A DNA stretch of 53,960 nucleotides from Vibrio rhodolitus (GCF_003350325.1 NZ_QLYZ01000026.1:1-53960), one strand, 5' to 3'; counted from the stretch's first letter, positions 1 to 9,288 are shown. Numbers and translations: made by a program. The notes: generated by a model not told the origin, from the sequence alone.

Positions 1-160
1 CGTGTTTTCGGAGCCACACTAATACTGTAGAACAACCTTGTATGCCGTACTTCTCTTGAGCCTGTTTATAAGTCAGTTCACCTCTTTCAACTTGGTCAAC
101 GACATCCAATTTAAAAGCGAGTGAATAGTCACGTTGGGTTCGTCTAGCTGCTGATTTCAT
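1..160 (-). CDS. IS3-family transposase OrfA, partial
   Basis: The first 53 codons of an IS3-family OrfA, cut by the window edge. The product would be the DNA-binding helper protein of a DDE transposase. The reading begins MKSAARRTQRDYSLAFKLDV and contains the helix-turn-helix pattern typical of OrfA (ELTYKQAQEKYGIQGCSTVL followed by VWLRKH). The ATG at 160 is preceded by GGAGAG, a good ribosome binding site. The rest of the element lies outside the window. It differs from the IS at the right end of the window, so the two do not form a simple composite transposon. Confidence 0.85.
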   Translation of the reverse strand, partial: MKSAARRTQRDYSLAFKLDVVDQVERGELTYKQAQEKYGIQGCSTVLVWLRKH

Positions 161-213
161 AACACTCTCCAATTTTCTGATTGGGTTGTGTCAACCTTAT
201 TTAGGACGGGTCA
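1..213 (-). mobile_element. IS3-family insertion sequence, terminal part
   Basis: The element end lies upstream of the OrfA start. Read on the minus strand it begins near 213 with TGACCCGTCCTAAATAAGG, a TG-starting terminus in the style of IS3 elements. The outer boundary is inferred, because the other inverted repeat is not in the window. The element sits just beyond the terminator of the siderophore transport operon, so no gene to its right appears to be interrupted. Confidence 0.6.
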
Positions 214-223
214 TCTATCGTAG

Positions 224-252
224 AAAAAGCCTTTCCATTGGAAAGGCTTTTT
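224..252 (-). terminator. Rho-independent terminator after vctC
   Basis: Inverted repeat AAAAAGCCTTTCC / GGAAAGGCTTTTT with a 3-nt loop. It has a U-run in both directions, so it can end the vct operon and also block transcription coming from the IS. Confidence 0.85.
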
Positions 253-273
253 ATGCAAGGAAATCGCACTAGA

Positions 274-1029
274 CTAGTAGTAAGTACACATACGTTTGCC
301 ATCCATCTCAATGATGTTAAATGGCGTTTCGTAGATGCTCTCAAGCACATCTGCTTGGATAACGGCTTCGACATCACCCTGAGCAACTACCTGCCCTTTC
401 TTAAGCGCGATAATCTTATCTGAGTAACATGCCGCAAAGTTGATGTCGTGGATTACCACCACCACCGCTTTGTTCATTTCACGAGCTAATCGCCCCACAT
501 TACGCATGATCTGCAGTGAGTGCTTAATATCAAGGTTGTTAAGTGGTTCATCTAAAAACACGTAGTCTGTGTCTTGCGCGATTACCATAGCAATAAACGC
601 GAGTTGGCGCTGACCACCACTCAATTCATCCAGATACTTATGCTGGATAGCGACCAAATCCAAGTACTCAATCGCTTGATTAATAATAGTTTGGTCTTCT
701 GAAGTTAGCTTACCTTGGCTATATGGGAAACGACCAAAAGCGATCATTTCACGCACGGTAAAGCGCATCGTAATTGAGTTGGCTTGACGCAGCACAGCAA
801 GGCGCTTCGCGAGCTCCTTGGTGTCCCACTCAGCAATCTCTTTGCAGTCGATAAAGACCTGACCTTCATCTTTGCTAACTAAGCGACTTGCCATGGAAAG
901 CAATGTACTTTTGCCTGCGCCGTTAGGACCAATGATCGACGTAACTTTGCCTTTCTCAAATTCTGCACTAGCTTGTTTCACTACTGCGTTTTGACCGAAA
1001 AGTTTGGTCAGTTTTTCTAGCTTAATCAT
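274..1029 (-). CDS. vctC: Siderophore ABC transporter ATP-binding protein (VctC/FepC-like)
   Basis: The 251-residue ATPase of an iron-siderophore importer, which would power uptake of ferric siderophore through the inner membrane. It has a Walker A motif GPNGAGKS near residue 34, the signature LSGGQ near 138, a Walker B DYVFLDEPLNNLD, and the switch histidine in VIHD. These are all the residues expected of an active FepC/FhuC-type ATPase. The start is supported by AGGATCAAT before the ATG. It is the last gene of the operon, 7 nt after the second permease. The Vct name rests on gene order and similarity remembered for Vibrio; the Fat or Vat systems are close relatives, so the exact siderophore (catecholate type likely) is not settled. 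Confidence 0.85.
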   Translation of the reverse strand: MIKLEKLTKLFGQNAVVKQASAEFEKGKVTSIIGPNGAGKSTLLSMASRLVSKDEGQVFIDCKEIAEWDTKELAKRLAVLRQANSITMRFTVREMIAFGRFPYSQGKLTSEDQTIINQAIEYLDLVAIQHKYLDELSGGQRQLAFIAMVIAQDTDYVFLDEPLNNLDIKHSLQIMRNVGRLAREMNKAVVVVIHDINFAACYSDKIIALKKGQVVAQGDVEAVIQADVLESIYETPFNIIEMDGKRMCTYY

Positions 1030-1036
1030 ATTGATC

Positions 1037-1987
1037 CTAAACGATTTTGTTTCTTAGCAGCATAGATAAGAAGTAGATGCCGCCGATAAAGTTAATCACA
1101 ACGCTTAATGTGGTAGAGAAGCCAAACAGATTCTCAACAATCCACTGCCCTGCTAAGAGCGATGCTACAGAGAGTAATGAGACGCCTAGCAGTAACACTC
1201 GGTGTTGATAGCTACGCAGCATTTCGCGCGCTAGGTTAGTCACCAACAGACCGAAGAACATAATTGGACCAATCAACGCGGTTGAAATTGCAATCAAACA
1301 GGCAGAGAGCACTAACACCTGCATGGTGACTCGCTTTACGTCAATACCTAAGCTGGTCGCGTTATCTTTGTCGAGCCAAAACACATCCAGTACGCGATTT
1401 AAGCGGTACAACAATGCAATAATGATGATTAGCAGAGGCGTGCACAAATAAACCAGTTCCACTTTAATGTTGTTGAAACTAGCAAACATACTCTCTTGCA
1501 AAGCGGCAAAGTCATTTGGATCCATCAGCATGGTCAAAAATGATGATACGCTGCCAAACAACTGCCCCAAGATCACGCCCAATAATAGCAATACCATTAG
1601 GTTCGGTTTACTGCTCTTAAAGTAAAACGTAAACAGCAACATTGAGAAGCCAAGCATCACAGTGACTGACAGCGAGAAGTTCAAATAGTCATTCATCACA
1701 TAACTGCTAAAGCCACCGAATAACGCGACCACCAGCACTTGAGTGAACATATAGAGCGCATCAAAGCCCATGATACTTGGTGTCAGGATGCGGTTGTTTG
1801 TGATGGTTTGAAATGCCAGCGCAGATTGACCAATCGCGATACCAGCTAAAATCATCGCCAATACCTTAGGCACGCGACGTGATAAAAAGTATTGGTAGTT
1901 GTCGGCATTAAGACCAAGACCAATAAACAACGCAGCGAATACTACGGCGATCACGCCGAGGATCAGCAGTTTGGTTCTATCCTGCAT
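1037..1987 (-). CDS. vctG: Siderophore ABC transporter permease (VctG/FatC-like)
   Basis: FecCD-family permease with about nine predicted hydrophobic segments, starting MQDRTKLLILGVIAVVFAAL. I chose the ATG at 1987 over a longer reading to 2023, because the extra residues (MCSCSLFCEVKN) fall inside the preceding gene and look non-native. With this start the gene overlaps the end of vctD by 11 nt, which suggests translational coupling. It forms the inner-membrane channel as a heterodimer with VctD. The family motif GPIMFFGLLVTNLAR, the coupling region that touches the ATPase, is present. Confidence 0.85.
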   Translation of the reverse strand: MQDRTKLLILGVIAVVFAALFIGLGLNADNYQYFLSRRVPKVLAMILAGIAIGQSALAFQTITNNRILTPSIMGFDALYMFTQVLVVALFGGFSSYVMNDYLNFSLSVTVMLGFSMLLFTFYFKSSKPNLMVLLLLGVILGQLFGSVSSFLTMLMDPNDFAALQESMFASFNNIKVELVYLCTPLLIIIIALLYRLNRVLDVFWLDKDNATSLGIDVKRVTMQVLVLSACLIAISTALIGPIMFFGLLVTNLAREMLRSYQHRVLLLGVSLLSVASLLAGQWIVENLFGFSTTLSVVINFIGGIYFLSMLLRNKIV

Positions 1988-2912
1988 GTTTTTGACCTCG
2001 CAGAATAAAGAACACGAACACACTGCCGCCTAAAATACTGATGATCATCGAAATTGGGATCTCATAAGGGAAAATAATCAAGCGTCCCGCTAAGTCACAG
2101 CAGAGCACTATTAACGCACCAAGCACGGCGGTTAATGGAATATTGCGACGTAAGTTATCACCATAGAACTTGCTCACTAGGTTTGGCACGATAAGACCAA
2201 GAAACGGTAATTGACCAACGATCATCACCACACTCGCTGCCATGATCGACACCAGCATAACGCCAATGACAATCACTTGTTGGTAGTTCAAACCTAAGTT
2301 AGTCGCAAAGTCCTTACCTAAGCCCACTGCCGAGATACGCGTGGCATATAGATAACTGAAAATCGCAATCGGAATTGCAATATAAAGTAGCTCATAATCA
2401 CCTTGCAGCAGGTTGGCAAAATTCGCGACCGTCCAACCCGACAGGTTCTGTAGCGCATCGTATTTATAAGCAATAAATGTTGCCAGTGAGTCAACCACGT
2501 TACCAAAAACAATACCGATCAGTGGGACAAAAATAGCGTTTTTAAATTGAATACGATTGATAAACTGAACAAACAGCAAAGTACCAAGAATAGAAATTAA
2601 AAAGATTAGCCAGATTTGCTGAGAACCAAACAGCACCAAGCTCAAAATATAGCCCAGCATGGCACACTCGATGGTACCTGACGTCGAAGGCGCTGCGAAA
2701 CGGTTTTGGCTGATTTGCTGCATGATAAGGCCGGCAATACTCAAGCCTGCACCGGCAAGAATAACCGCAACAAGACGAGGAATACGGCTGGTAAACATTA
2801 AATGCCAACTGTTGGCATCCCCCGCGAGCAGTGCCGTAGGACTTAAATCGCTCACACCAACAAATAGCGAACCGATACTGAGCAAAATCAGTATTGGAAG
2901 TAACTTCTTCAA
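1977..2912 (-). CDS. vctD: Siderophore ABC transporter permease (VctD/FatD-like)
   Basis: 311-residue FecCD-family permease, partner of VctG. It shows the conserved PRLVAVILAGAGLSIAGLIM stretch near the N-terminus and the ATPase-contact segment GQLPFLGLIVPNLVSKFYG in the C-terminal half. The start codon is TTG at 2912, preceded by GAGG at good spacing; no better ATG exists in frame. Its 3' end overlaps vctG. A terminator-like hairpin separates it from the upstream binding-protein gene, which probably lowers permease output relative to the binding protein. Confidence 0.85.
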   Translation of the reverse strand: MKKLLPILILLSIGSLFVGVSDLSPTALLAGDANSWHLMFTSRIPRLVAVILAGAGLSIAGLIMQQISQNRFAAPSTSGTIECAMLGYILSLVLFGSQQIWLIFLISILGTLLFVQFINRIQFKNAIFVPLIGIVFGNVVDSLATFIAYKYDALQNLSGWTVANFANLLQGDYELLYIAIPIAIFSYLYATRISAVGLGKDFATNLGLNYQQVIVIGVMLVSIMAASVVMIVGQLPFLGLIVPNLVSKFYGDNLRRNIPLTAVLGALIVLCCDLAGRLIIFPYEIPISMIISILGGSVFVFFILRGQKHAG

Positions 2913-2929
2913 AACATGCCTCTAACGTC

Positions 2930-2960
2930 AAAAAGCCCAAACAACCTTTGTTGCTTGGGC
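2930..2960 (-). terminator. Intra-operon attenuating hairpin between vctP and vctD
   Basis: On the minus strand the stem GCCCAAGCAAC / GTTGTTTGGGC (one mismatch) is followed by TTTTT. It lies between the binding-protein stop codon and the vctD start. It is expected to end part of the transcripts after vctP, so that the soluble protein is made in excess over the membrane parts. Confidence 0.6.
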
Positions 2961-2980
2961 AAAAAATCTAACTTTTAATT

Positions 2981-3886
2981 TTATTGTGCCATCGATGATT
3001 TAACATCGCTGATCATTTGCTCGGTCGCTTGGATGCCCGAGATAGCCAAGTACCATGCACTAATATCTAAGTAAGCCATTTGCTTATTTTGGTAAGCATT
3101 AGTCGCTTTAACTAGATCATTTTCAAAATCGCGTTTAACGGTACTATTACCCTTGTTGGTCAACTGATCTTTATCAACAATCAGTAGCGTTGAAGGGTTA
3201 GTTTCACGGATAAACTCGTAAGATACTAAATCACCGTGAGTTTTCGCTTTAACGTTTTGCGCGGTTTGTTTAAAACCAAAATCTTGGTAAATTGCTGAGA
3301 AACGCGAGTCCGCACCAAACGCGGTAATATTACCACCAGAGCTCATAACCGTTAGAGCATCCACATTATTGGCTTGGTTGTAATCGCTGATTGCTTTAAA
3401 TTCTTTGTCTAGTTGAGCAATCTTCTGCTCTACAAGTTCTTGCTTTTCAAAAACTTGACCTAGATTACGCCATTGCTGTTGAGTGCTCTTCCAGTAACCC
3501 TCTTTAGCATCAGCGGCAAAAACGATAGTTGGTGCAATTTTTGATAACTCATCAAACTGTTTTGCACCGCGCGAACCGACAATGATCAGATCCGGCTTTT
3601 GCATAAAAATAGTTTCGAAGTTTGGCTCAGACAGGCTACCTGCTGAAATAAACTTGTAATCACGGTATTGCGCTAGGTAGTCAGGGAACATACTAACTGT
3701 TGAAATCGCAACAGGTTCAACACCTAATGTTACCGCTGCATCTAGTGCACCTACACCGATTACAACGACACGTTCAGGATTCGTTTCAACTTTTGTCGTA
3801 CCCTTTTGGTGTGTGATTTCAACCATCTCTGCATTTGCAGAAAATGCGACTAAGCCTGTCAATAAGGCTAAAACTGACGCTTTCAT
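2981..3886 (-). CDS. vctP: Periplasmic siderophore-binding protein (VctP/FatB-like)
   Basis: About 301 residues with a clear signal peptide (MKASVLALLTGLVAFSANA), so the protein is exported to the periplasm, where it hands ferric siderophore to VctDG. The fold follows the helical-backbone class III binding proteins: ERVVVIGVGALDAAVTLGV near the N-terminus and KPDLIIVGSRGAKQFDEL in the middle match the FatB subfamily. I chose the ATG at 3886 because GGAG lies 6 nt before it; a longer reading to 3898 adds only MELG and would destroy this site. It is the first gene of the operon, downstream of a Fur box. Confidence 0.85.
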   Translation of the reverse strand: MKASVLALLTGLVAFSANAEMVEITHQKGTTKVETNPERVVVIGVGALDAAVTLGVEPVAISTVSMFPDYLAQYRDYKFISAGSLSEPNFETIFMQKPDLIIVGSRGAKQFDELSKIAPTIVFAADAKEGYWKSTQQQWRNLGQVFEKQELVEQKIAQLDKEFKAISDYNQANNVDALTVMSSGGNITAFGADSRFSAIYQDFGFKQTAQNVKAKTHGDLVSYEFIRETNPSTLLIVDKDQLTNKGNSTVKRDFENDLVKATNAYQNKQMAYLDISAWYLAISGIQATEQMISDVKSSMAQ

Positions 3887-3905
3887 ACCCAACTCCATAA
3901 TTACT

Positions 3906-3926
3906 AATGCAATGCATTATCATTTA
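3906..3926 (-). promoter_or_regulatory. Putative Fur box upstream of vctP
   Basis: On the minus strand the sequence AAATGATAATGCATTGCATT matches the 19-bp Fur consensus (GATAATGATAATCATTATC) in most of its hexamer positions. It lies about 20-40 bp before the vctP start. Iron-repressed expression is the expected mode for this transporter family. Confidence 0.65.
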
Positions 3927-4481
3927 GATTCAGTTTGAAGTCATCTTGAATTTACGTTTTTTACATTCGTAAACAAAGATTGAGAGGTGTTAAAGGGATT
4001 GTATGGAGCGCTCTTGCTTTCAGCATGAGCTTCGAGAGACGAGAAGATGGAATCGAGTTGCGGAAATGCCTGCGCTAAAGCGTAAACTTACGGAATCGCG
4101 AGGACGCTCGCGATGGTAAGCAACGAAACAAATTACGAAATCCAAAACAGCGCTTCAACTAGAACGAACCGACTCCCTAGGAAAAAATCAGGACGATTTT
4201 TTAGGTTTTCGGTGTCGGGAACACCTAAAACCGTCCGGACAACAACAGCAAATCAAACGCCTTTCTGATTACTCTTTGGCAAGGCAAAGAGTAATTGGAC
4301 CGCTTACACCAAGTAGAAAAAAGCGCCAAGGTTTTAAGCGGGACATACAACATATGTAAGTTTTGAGAGTTTAGAACGCCCCGTAGTACAGGGCGTCGAG
4401 AAAAGAAAAGATGAATTCGAGACGCGGAAACGCCTGCGCTAAAGAGCAAGCTAACAGATACAAGAATGCGGCATGCATTTA
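3927..4481. repeat. Non-coding repeat tract (copies at about 4030-4125 and 4390-4460)
   Basis: About 550 bp with no credible gene. Two related blocks share the pattern 'GCGGAAA-GCCTGCGCTAAAG'. The first is followed by the perfect hairpin ATCGCGAG-GACG-CTCGCGAT (4095-4114). A longer hairpin, GGTTTTCGGTGT / ACACCTAAAACC (4204-4232), and AAAAATC/GATTTTT (4184-4200) also occur. The first block recurs at about 11380-11520, so this is a dispersed intergenic repeat family rather than a local accident. Confidence 0.55.
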
Positions 4482-4952
4482 CTACTGTATCAAAACAACC
4501 TTTTCACTCGAGTCAGGCATTTCAAACCACGACCAAAATAGCTCTAACATTTCAGGGGTCATTTCATATGATTTGCCATTTCGATCTGCATTGCGAATAA
4601 ATGCTCTTTGCTTACAGGTATTAAATGAAACATCTAGAGAATGCACTTCGCTATCGATACCCATTTGTGACGCCCAAGCAGTAACGGCATCACGGTCTGC
4701 CTTACGCCAGAAACCAAAGTCAAAAATAACCGGCACCCCAAGCGATAACAGTTGCAATGCAGATTCTTTAAACAAATCTTGCAGTGTCGCTAAACGGCTT
4801 TCGAATACATCACGTTCCATATGCTCGCCGAATAATGGGATCATCCACTCGTCAATTGAAAAACGAAACGCACCGTGTTTCTCAGCCAGTGCTTTCGAGT
4901 AGGTCGTTTTCCCCGAGCCAATAAAGCCACAGATAAAATAGATTTTGCTCAT
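4482..4952 (-). CDS. P-loop NTPase, small kinase-like protein (AAA_33 type)
   Basis: A 156-residue single-domain protein beginning MSKIYFICGFIGSGKTTYSK. Walker A (GFIGSGKTT) is at residues 9-17, followed by a second conserved acidic position in FSIDEWM near residue 34. VIFDFGFW near residue 76 would be the Walker B-like strand. This arrangement is that of small nucleotide/sugar kinases and zeta-toxin/chloramphenicol-phosphotransferase relatives, so it probably transfers a phosphate to a small molecule, but the substrate cannot be named. It stands alone between the repeat tract and the efflux operon. Confidence 0.75.
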   Translation of the reverse strand: MSKIYFICGFIGSGKTTYSKALAEKHGAFRFSIDEWMIPLFGEHMERDVFESRLATLQDLFKESALQLLSLGVPVIFDFGFWRKADRDAVTAWASQMGIDSEVHSLDVSFNTCKQRAFIRNADRNGKSYEMTPEMLELFWSWFEMPDSSEKVVLIQ

Positions 4953-5180
4953 AATTCCTCTTTCGCTGTTACGAATGAAATGGTTTCACCTTACTGAGAA
5001 GCAGCAATATTCAGTTATAACTCAGTTCAAGACTCATACTACCTACTCTGTACAAAAATATACCCATCGGAAACAATTATAAATTATGAAAACTACGACC
5101 CAACTTGAGTTGGATAAATCTTCGCGCGCGCCCCTAAATTAATCAATACGTTACACTTTGGGTTGTTATATTTGCGAGGC

Positions 5181-6188
5181 TTACTTTAGGTTTCCATGTG
5201 AATCAGTCACAGGAAGTTGAATCGACATGGTCAAACCACCATTGGGCTCCATTTCAAAATCGCGCATTAATTCGATGAGAAACCCATCATTATCGACTGT
5301 TAGCTGCTGTTTTTCGGCAGCTAAGAACAACGCTTCAATTGCAGCAATGTATGCAGCATCAGAATTAAGATATACCTCAGCACATAGGTATCGACCGGCG
5401 GGAATAGTAAAATCATAGAGTGAGCTATCTATCTGCCAACTGCCTATTACTGTCTCGATTTGCTGCCAACGCTTATCAAGTTGCGCTAATGGCGTGGCGC
5501 TAAGAAAACGCTTAGTCTTATTACCATAAATTTCAATCACGGCATCCCAATCAGGATCATCGACCATTAGCTTCTTTACACCTCTCAGCGGGTAAGAGTT
5601 CAACTCGACGGGCATCGACTGAGCTAGCTCTGCTTCCAATGTATCTGCTCGCCCGGGATGAGCAACCTTGGCAATAAGCGCAGCCGTTTCATTGGGCGTT
5701 GATTCATAGCCCATTTTGCGTACTTGCTTAGCTGTCACACCCAATTCGCGTTTTAGCGCTTTGCCCAATGCCTGCGAGGATGAAAACCCACAATAATGCG
5801 CAATCTCCATTACACTCCAAGGCGCATCATTTAGAAGCAGATTCAGCGCGATTTGTAGACGAACACGACTCAGGTATTGACCGGGCGTTTCATTAAATAG
5901 CTCACTAAACTGGCGATGAAAGTGGTAGCGCGAGATTGAACTCTGCTCTGCCACTTGCTGCCACGTACTTTGCTCGACCAGCTCTGTGTGCATCGTATTT
6001 AACGCCTGCTTAAACCTTTTTTGTAAATTCGGCGGCAACTGGTCAATTAGCGCCAATTCAGGAACTAAATTAAATACGCTATTTTTAGCTTCAGGCATAC
6101 GAGCAACTCTCAACGACTTAATAACACCACTATTACCATTTATGCTTGTAAATTCAATAAGGTGTTCGTCATATCCCATCCATAACAT
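5181..6188 (-). CDS. AraC-family regulator with GyrI-like effector domain
   Basis: 335 residues. After about 60 divergent residues comes an AraC/XylS DNA-binding domain (about 60-160: first helix-turn-helix WQQVAEQSSISRYHFHRQFS, second WSVMEIAHYCGFSSSQALGK), then a GyrI/BmrR-like small-molecule-binding domain (about 190-330). The layout matches Rob/SoxS-type regulators that sense cationic or lipophilic compounds. It is the last gene of the efflux operon: its ATG at 6188 overlaps the end of the RND gene by 20 nt and has AAGG in front. It most likely controls this pump in response to a substrate, but the ligand is unknown. Confidence 0.85.
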   Translation of the reverse strand: MLWMGYDEHLIEFTSINGNSGVIKSLRVARMPEAKNSVFNLVPELALIDQLPPNLQKRFKQALNTMHTELVEQSTWQQVAEQSSISRYHFHRQFSELFNETPGQYLSRVRLQIALNLLLNDAPWSVMEIAHYCGFSSSQALGKALKRELGVTAKQVRKMGYESTPNETAALIAKVAHPGRADTLEAELAQSMPVELNSYPLRGVKKLMVDDPDWDAVIEIYGNKTKRFLSATPLAQLDKRWQQIETVIGSWQIDSSLYDFTIPAGRYLCAEVYLNSDAAYIAAIEALFLAAEKQQLTVDNDGFLIELMRDFEMEPNGGLTMSIQLPVTDSHGNLK

Positions 6189-9100
6189 CTTTACCTTCAG
6201 CCGGTTTTACGACGCTTTGACTGGTGACGCTCAAAAGTATTGGGATTAACAGTAAAGTGACGATAGTGGCAAATAGCTCACCAAACACTAAAGAAACCAC
6301 CGCGGGTTTAAGGTATTGAGCCTGCTCTGCGGTTTCACTGAGTAATGGAAGCAAGCCGCATACAGTCGTAATAGTGGTGAGAAAGATTGCACGAAAACGC
6401 CCTGTTGCTGCCGTGATTAACGCAGGCTTTAGCGGAACACCACTGCGATACTCCGAATTGAAACGCGTGATAAGCACCAATGAATCATTAATAACTATCC
6501 CTGTCATTGCCATCATGCCGAACATTGAAAGCAGACTAATTGGCATATCCATAACATAATGCCCAAATATCGCGCCAGCAAAGCCAAAAGGAATCACTGC
6601 CATGATGATAAATGGTTGCCAATAGGATTTTAGTGGCACCGCTAATAAAATATATATAAGTAATAGAGTTAAGATCATCGCAGATGAGAACCCTGACGAT
6701 ACTTCGTTTATTTCCTCTAGCTCCCCACCCGCTTTGATTTTTACGTGCGGAAACTCAGCCTGTAGCGTTTCAATATGCGCTTCAAGTTGCCGCATAGTTT
6801 GCTCAGGTGACTGAATATCTCGTGCCTGTTTCCAATATAGATTCACGACTTGATCGCGATCGCGCCGATAAACCGTTTGAGCCTCCTGCTCATAAAGCAG
6901 TTGAGCAATGTCACCTAACAATACACTGCCACCTTGAGGCAGAAGAATCATCGCTTGCTTTAGTTGGGCGACACTGATTCGCTGTGAATCAGGGTAACGC
7001 AGTAATACATTTATTTCTTGCCCTCGCTCAAGCAAGCGATAAACTTCACGCTCGCCTAACGCCTCTCCAGCAAACCGTGCTAGCGTATCTTGAGTAAGCC
7101 CTAATCCTCTTCCATATTCGTTCAATACTAGTCGAATTTGTGGCTGTCCACTTTTACCATCGTCGTAAACATCTGAAACCCCGGTCAAAGTGCGTAACTT
7201 ATCGGCCAGTTTTGCACTCACCTGTTTAGCCAGCTCGCGCTCCATCGCAGAAATAGAAATAAACGTCTCTCCCGCCGGAGCTTCTGCTGCGCTATACTGC
7301 ACTGAATACGCACCTTCAATTTCACCAGTTTCTTCACGCCAACTTCCGGTAAGCAAATTGTTTGGTAAGGTGCTAAGCGCTTCACTCGTCAACTCAGCAG
7401 TGACCTCTATTGAGCCGTATCCATCAGACCATGCTAGCAGGTTAACCACTGGCGAATGGCTCAAGGGGTAGTCTTGCATCAGTTTGTCTTCGACTTTAGC
7501 CATCGCATGCTCTAGTTGTATTAGAGCTTTACTTTGCAGCGGTAAAGGCGCGCCATCCTCTAAGTCGACTTTGGCGCTAATATAACGACCAGGGATATCA
7601 GGAAAAATTGCACTACGAATCGTACCGGTTGCCCACATCCCATACGCAAGGACAAATATCGCTATAAACCCCAATAACGATGCCAGTTTGTAGTCCAACG
7701 CTTTTTCCAACGTCGGTTGATAAATGCGAGAGTTGAACCACTGCAGACTTCCTTGCGCCCATGATTGCAAGCGAGCAAATTTTGTTTTTATAGGGTTACT
7801 GCGTAAAGGCGTATTTTTGGTCTGCATGAGGCTTGGTAATGTTGCCAAATGAGCGGGTAAAATAAATTTGCTCTCGATGAGAGAAAAAGCGAGGGCAAAA
7901 ATAACCACGGCAGAAAAACCCGCGAGTAGCTTTGCAAAATCATTATCAATCCATAACATCGGAGAAAAGGCTGCAATCGTCGTTAGCACACCAAAAATAG
8001 TGGCGACAGAGACAGAATGCACACCATACCAAGCCGCTTTGTTGCCATCCTCATGCTTAGTACGTTGCTCGTAAATCGCTTCACCGACTACCACTGCATC
8101 ATCGACCAAAATGCCCAGCACGAGAATAAAGCCAAATAGCGTAATATCGTTGATGCTGTAGTTGGTTAGCTGCATTGCCGCCAACGTACCAGCAAGCGCC
8201 ACAGGTATTCCGACTGATACCCAAAAAGCCAATCTGATTTCCAAAAACAAACCCAACAACAGCGCAACAATAACAAACCCTTGCCACGCGTTATCGCCTA
8301 AACGAAATAGCTGCTCCTCAATATAAGGCGCCATATCTGCCATGATGGTCAACTCTATATTTGACGGTAAAGTATGTCGTAACTCTTCTAGTGTTTTTTC
8401 AATTGCATCACTAACCTTGAGTAGATTGTCGGTTTGGCTCGTGCTTACCAATAATGCAATTGCACTCACCCCGTTATTGCGAACTATCGAACCACTGCGT
8501 TCATAATCCCGACTTAACCTTGCAATATCGCCCAAGTAAACTGTACCTGAAGGCTTGGAGACGATCGATAGGCTCCTCAGTTTCTGTATATCATTCGCAT
8601 ACCCATCGCCTCGAATCGCTATGCGCTCGTGATCACTCAGTAACTCACCGCTACGTGACTCCAGTGACATCCTCTCGATAATGTGCGCTAGCTCTTCAAG
8701 GCTTAGGTTTAACTTCTTTAGTTCATCCGGATCTGGTTCAATAAGAAGTTGAGGCTGACGACTCCCCCAGTTGCTCACATTTGAGATAGTCGGATTACTG
8801 CGCAACGCTGTCTCAACCTGCCTAGCAATCGGCTGTAATTCATCATCACTACGCGTGCTTGAGACAATCACAAAAGCGGCAAGGTTAGTAAACTCATTTC
8901 TCTTCACCTGAGGCTTTTCCGCTTGAACAGGAAAACTATTGATAGCATTGACTCGATTGCGGACATCGTCGAGCAACTTATCAAGGTCAGCACTGCTATT
9001 TTTTCTCACAATTACCTTAGCCATCCCCGCACTGGATTGGCTTGTAACTTGTTTGATACCGAAAATACCACTAATTGATTCTTCAATCCGCTGGGTAATG

Positions 9101-9288
9101 CTTTGATCAATCTGAATAGCAGTACCCCCAGGATAAGCGACACTGATCTCGACCGAAGACGGCGCTATTTGAGGAAAGGATTCGACACGTAATTGACCAT
9201 ATGCCATTACGCCACTAGCAATAATGGCGAGCATTAATAGATTGGCGCCTACAGGATTGTCGATAAACCACTTTGTTAACCAGCTCAT
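6169..9288 (-). CDS. RND efflux pump, inner-membrane transporter (AcrB/MdtB class)
   Basis: 1039 residues, the usual length for HAE1-type RND proton-drug antiporters. The N-terminus MSWLTKWFIDNPVGANLLML is the first membrane helix. The proton-relay pair DD is in GILVDDAVVVGEAIYE, in the fourth membrane helix. The C-terminal half repeats the pattern (GMMAMTGIVINDSLVLITRF), with ND in place of DD, as is usual. It uses the proton gradient to move substrates from the periplasm or inner leaflet through the adaptor encoded just upstream. It shares ATGA with the adaptor gene. No outer-membrane TolC-like gene is nearby, so it presumably uses the chromosomal TolC. Confidence 0.92.
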   Translation of the reverse strand: MSWLTKWFIDNPVGANLLMLAIIASGVMAYGQLRVESFPQIAPSSVEISVAYPGGTAIQIDQSITQRIEESISGIFGIKQVTSQSSAGMAKVIVRKNSSADLDKLLDDVRNRVNAINSFPVQAEKPQVKRNEFTNLAAFVIVSSTRSDDELQPIARQVETALRSNPTISNVSNWGSRQPQLLIEPDPDELKKLNLSLEELAHIIERMSLESRSGELLSDHERIAIRGDGYANDIQKLRSLSIVSKPSGTVYLGDIARLSRDYERSGSIVRNNGVSAIALLVSTSQTDNLLKVSDAIEKTLEELRHTLPSNIELTIMADMAPYIEEQLFRLGDNAWQGFVIVALLLGLFLEIRLAFWVSVGIPVALAGTLAAMQLTNYSINDITLFGFILVLGILVDDAVVVGEAIYEQRTKHEDGNKAAWYGVHSVSVATIFGVLTTIAAFSPMLWIDNDFAKLLAGFSAVVIFALAFSLIESKFILPAHLATLPSLMQTKNTPLRSNPIKTKFARLQSWAQGSLQWFNSRIYQPTLEKALDYKLASLLGFIAIFVLAYGMWATGTIRSAIFPDIPGRYISAKVDLEDGAPLPLQSKALIQLEHAMAKVEDKLMQDYPLSHSPVVNLLAWSDGYGSIEVTAELTSEALSTLPNNLLTGSWREETGEIEGAYSVQYSAAEAPAGETFISISAMERELAKQVSAKLADKLRTLTGVSDVYDDGKSGQPQIRLVLNEYGRGLGLTQDTLARFAGEALGEREVYRLLERGQEINVLLRYPDSQRISVAQLKQAMILLPQGGSVLLGDIAQLLYEQEAQTVYRRDRDQVVNLYWKQARDIQSPEQTMRQLEAHIETLQAEFPHVKIKAGGELEEINEVSSGFSSAMILTLLLIYILLAVPLKSYWQPFIIMAVIPFGFAGAIFGHYVMDMPISLLSMFGMMAMTGIVINDSLVLITRFNSEYRSGVPLKPALITAATGRFRAIFLTTITTVCGLLPLLSETAEQAQYLKPAVVSLVFGELFATIVTLLLIPILLSVTSQSVVKPAEGKDVMDGI

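Noticed and set aside
3927..4481. Integron attC-type (VCR) repeat
   Set aside because: The repeats lack the GTTRRRY/RYYYAAC core sites, and no gene cassette or integrase is present.
4411..4902. Plus-strand ORF of 163 residues
   Set aside because: It overlaps the P-loop kinase gene on the other strand, which has clear motifs; its first part is the repeat tract.
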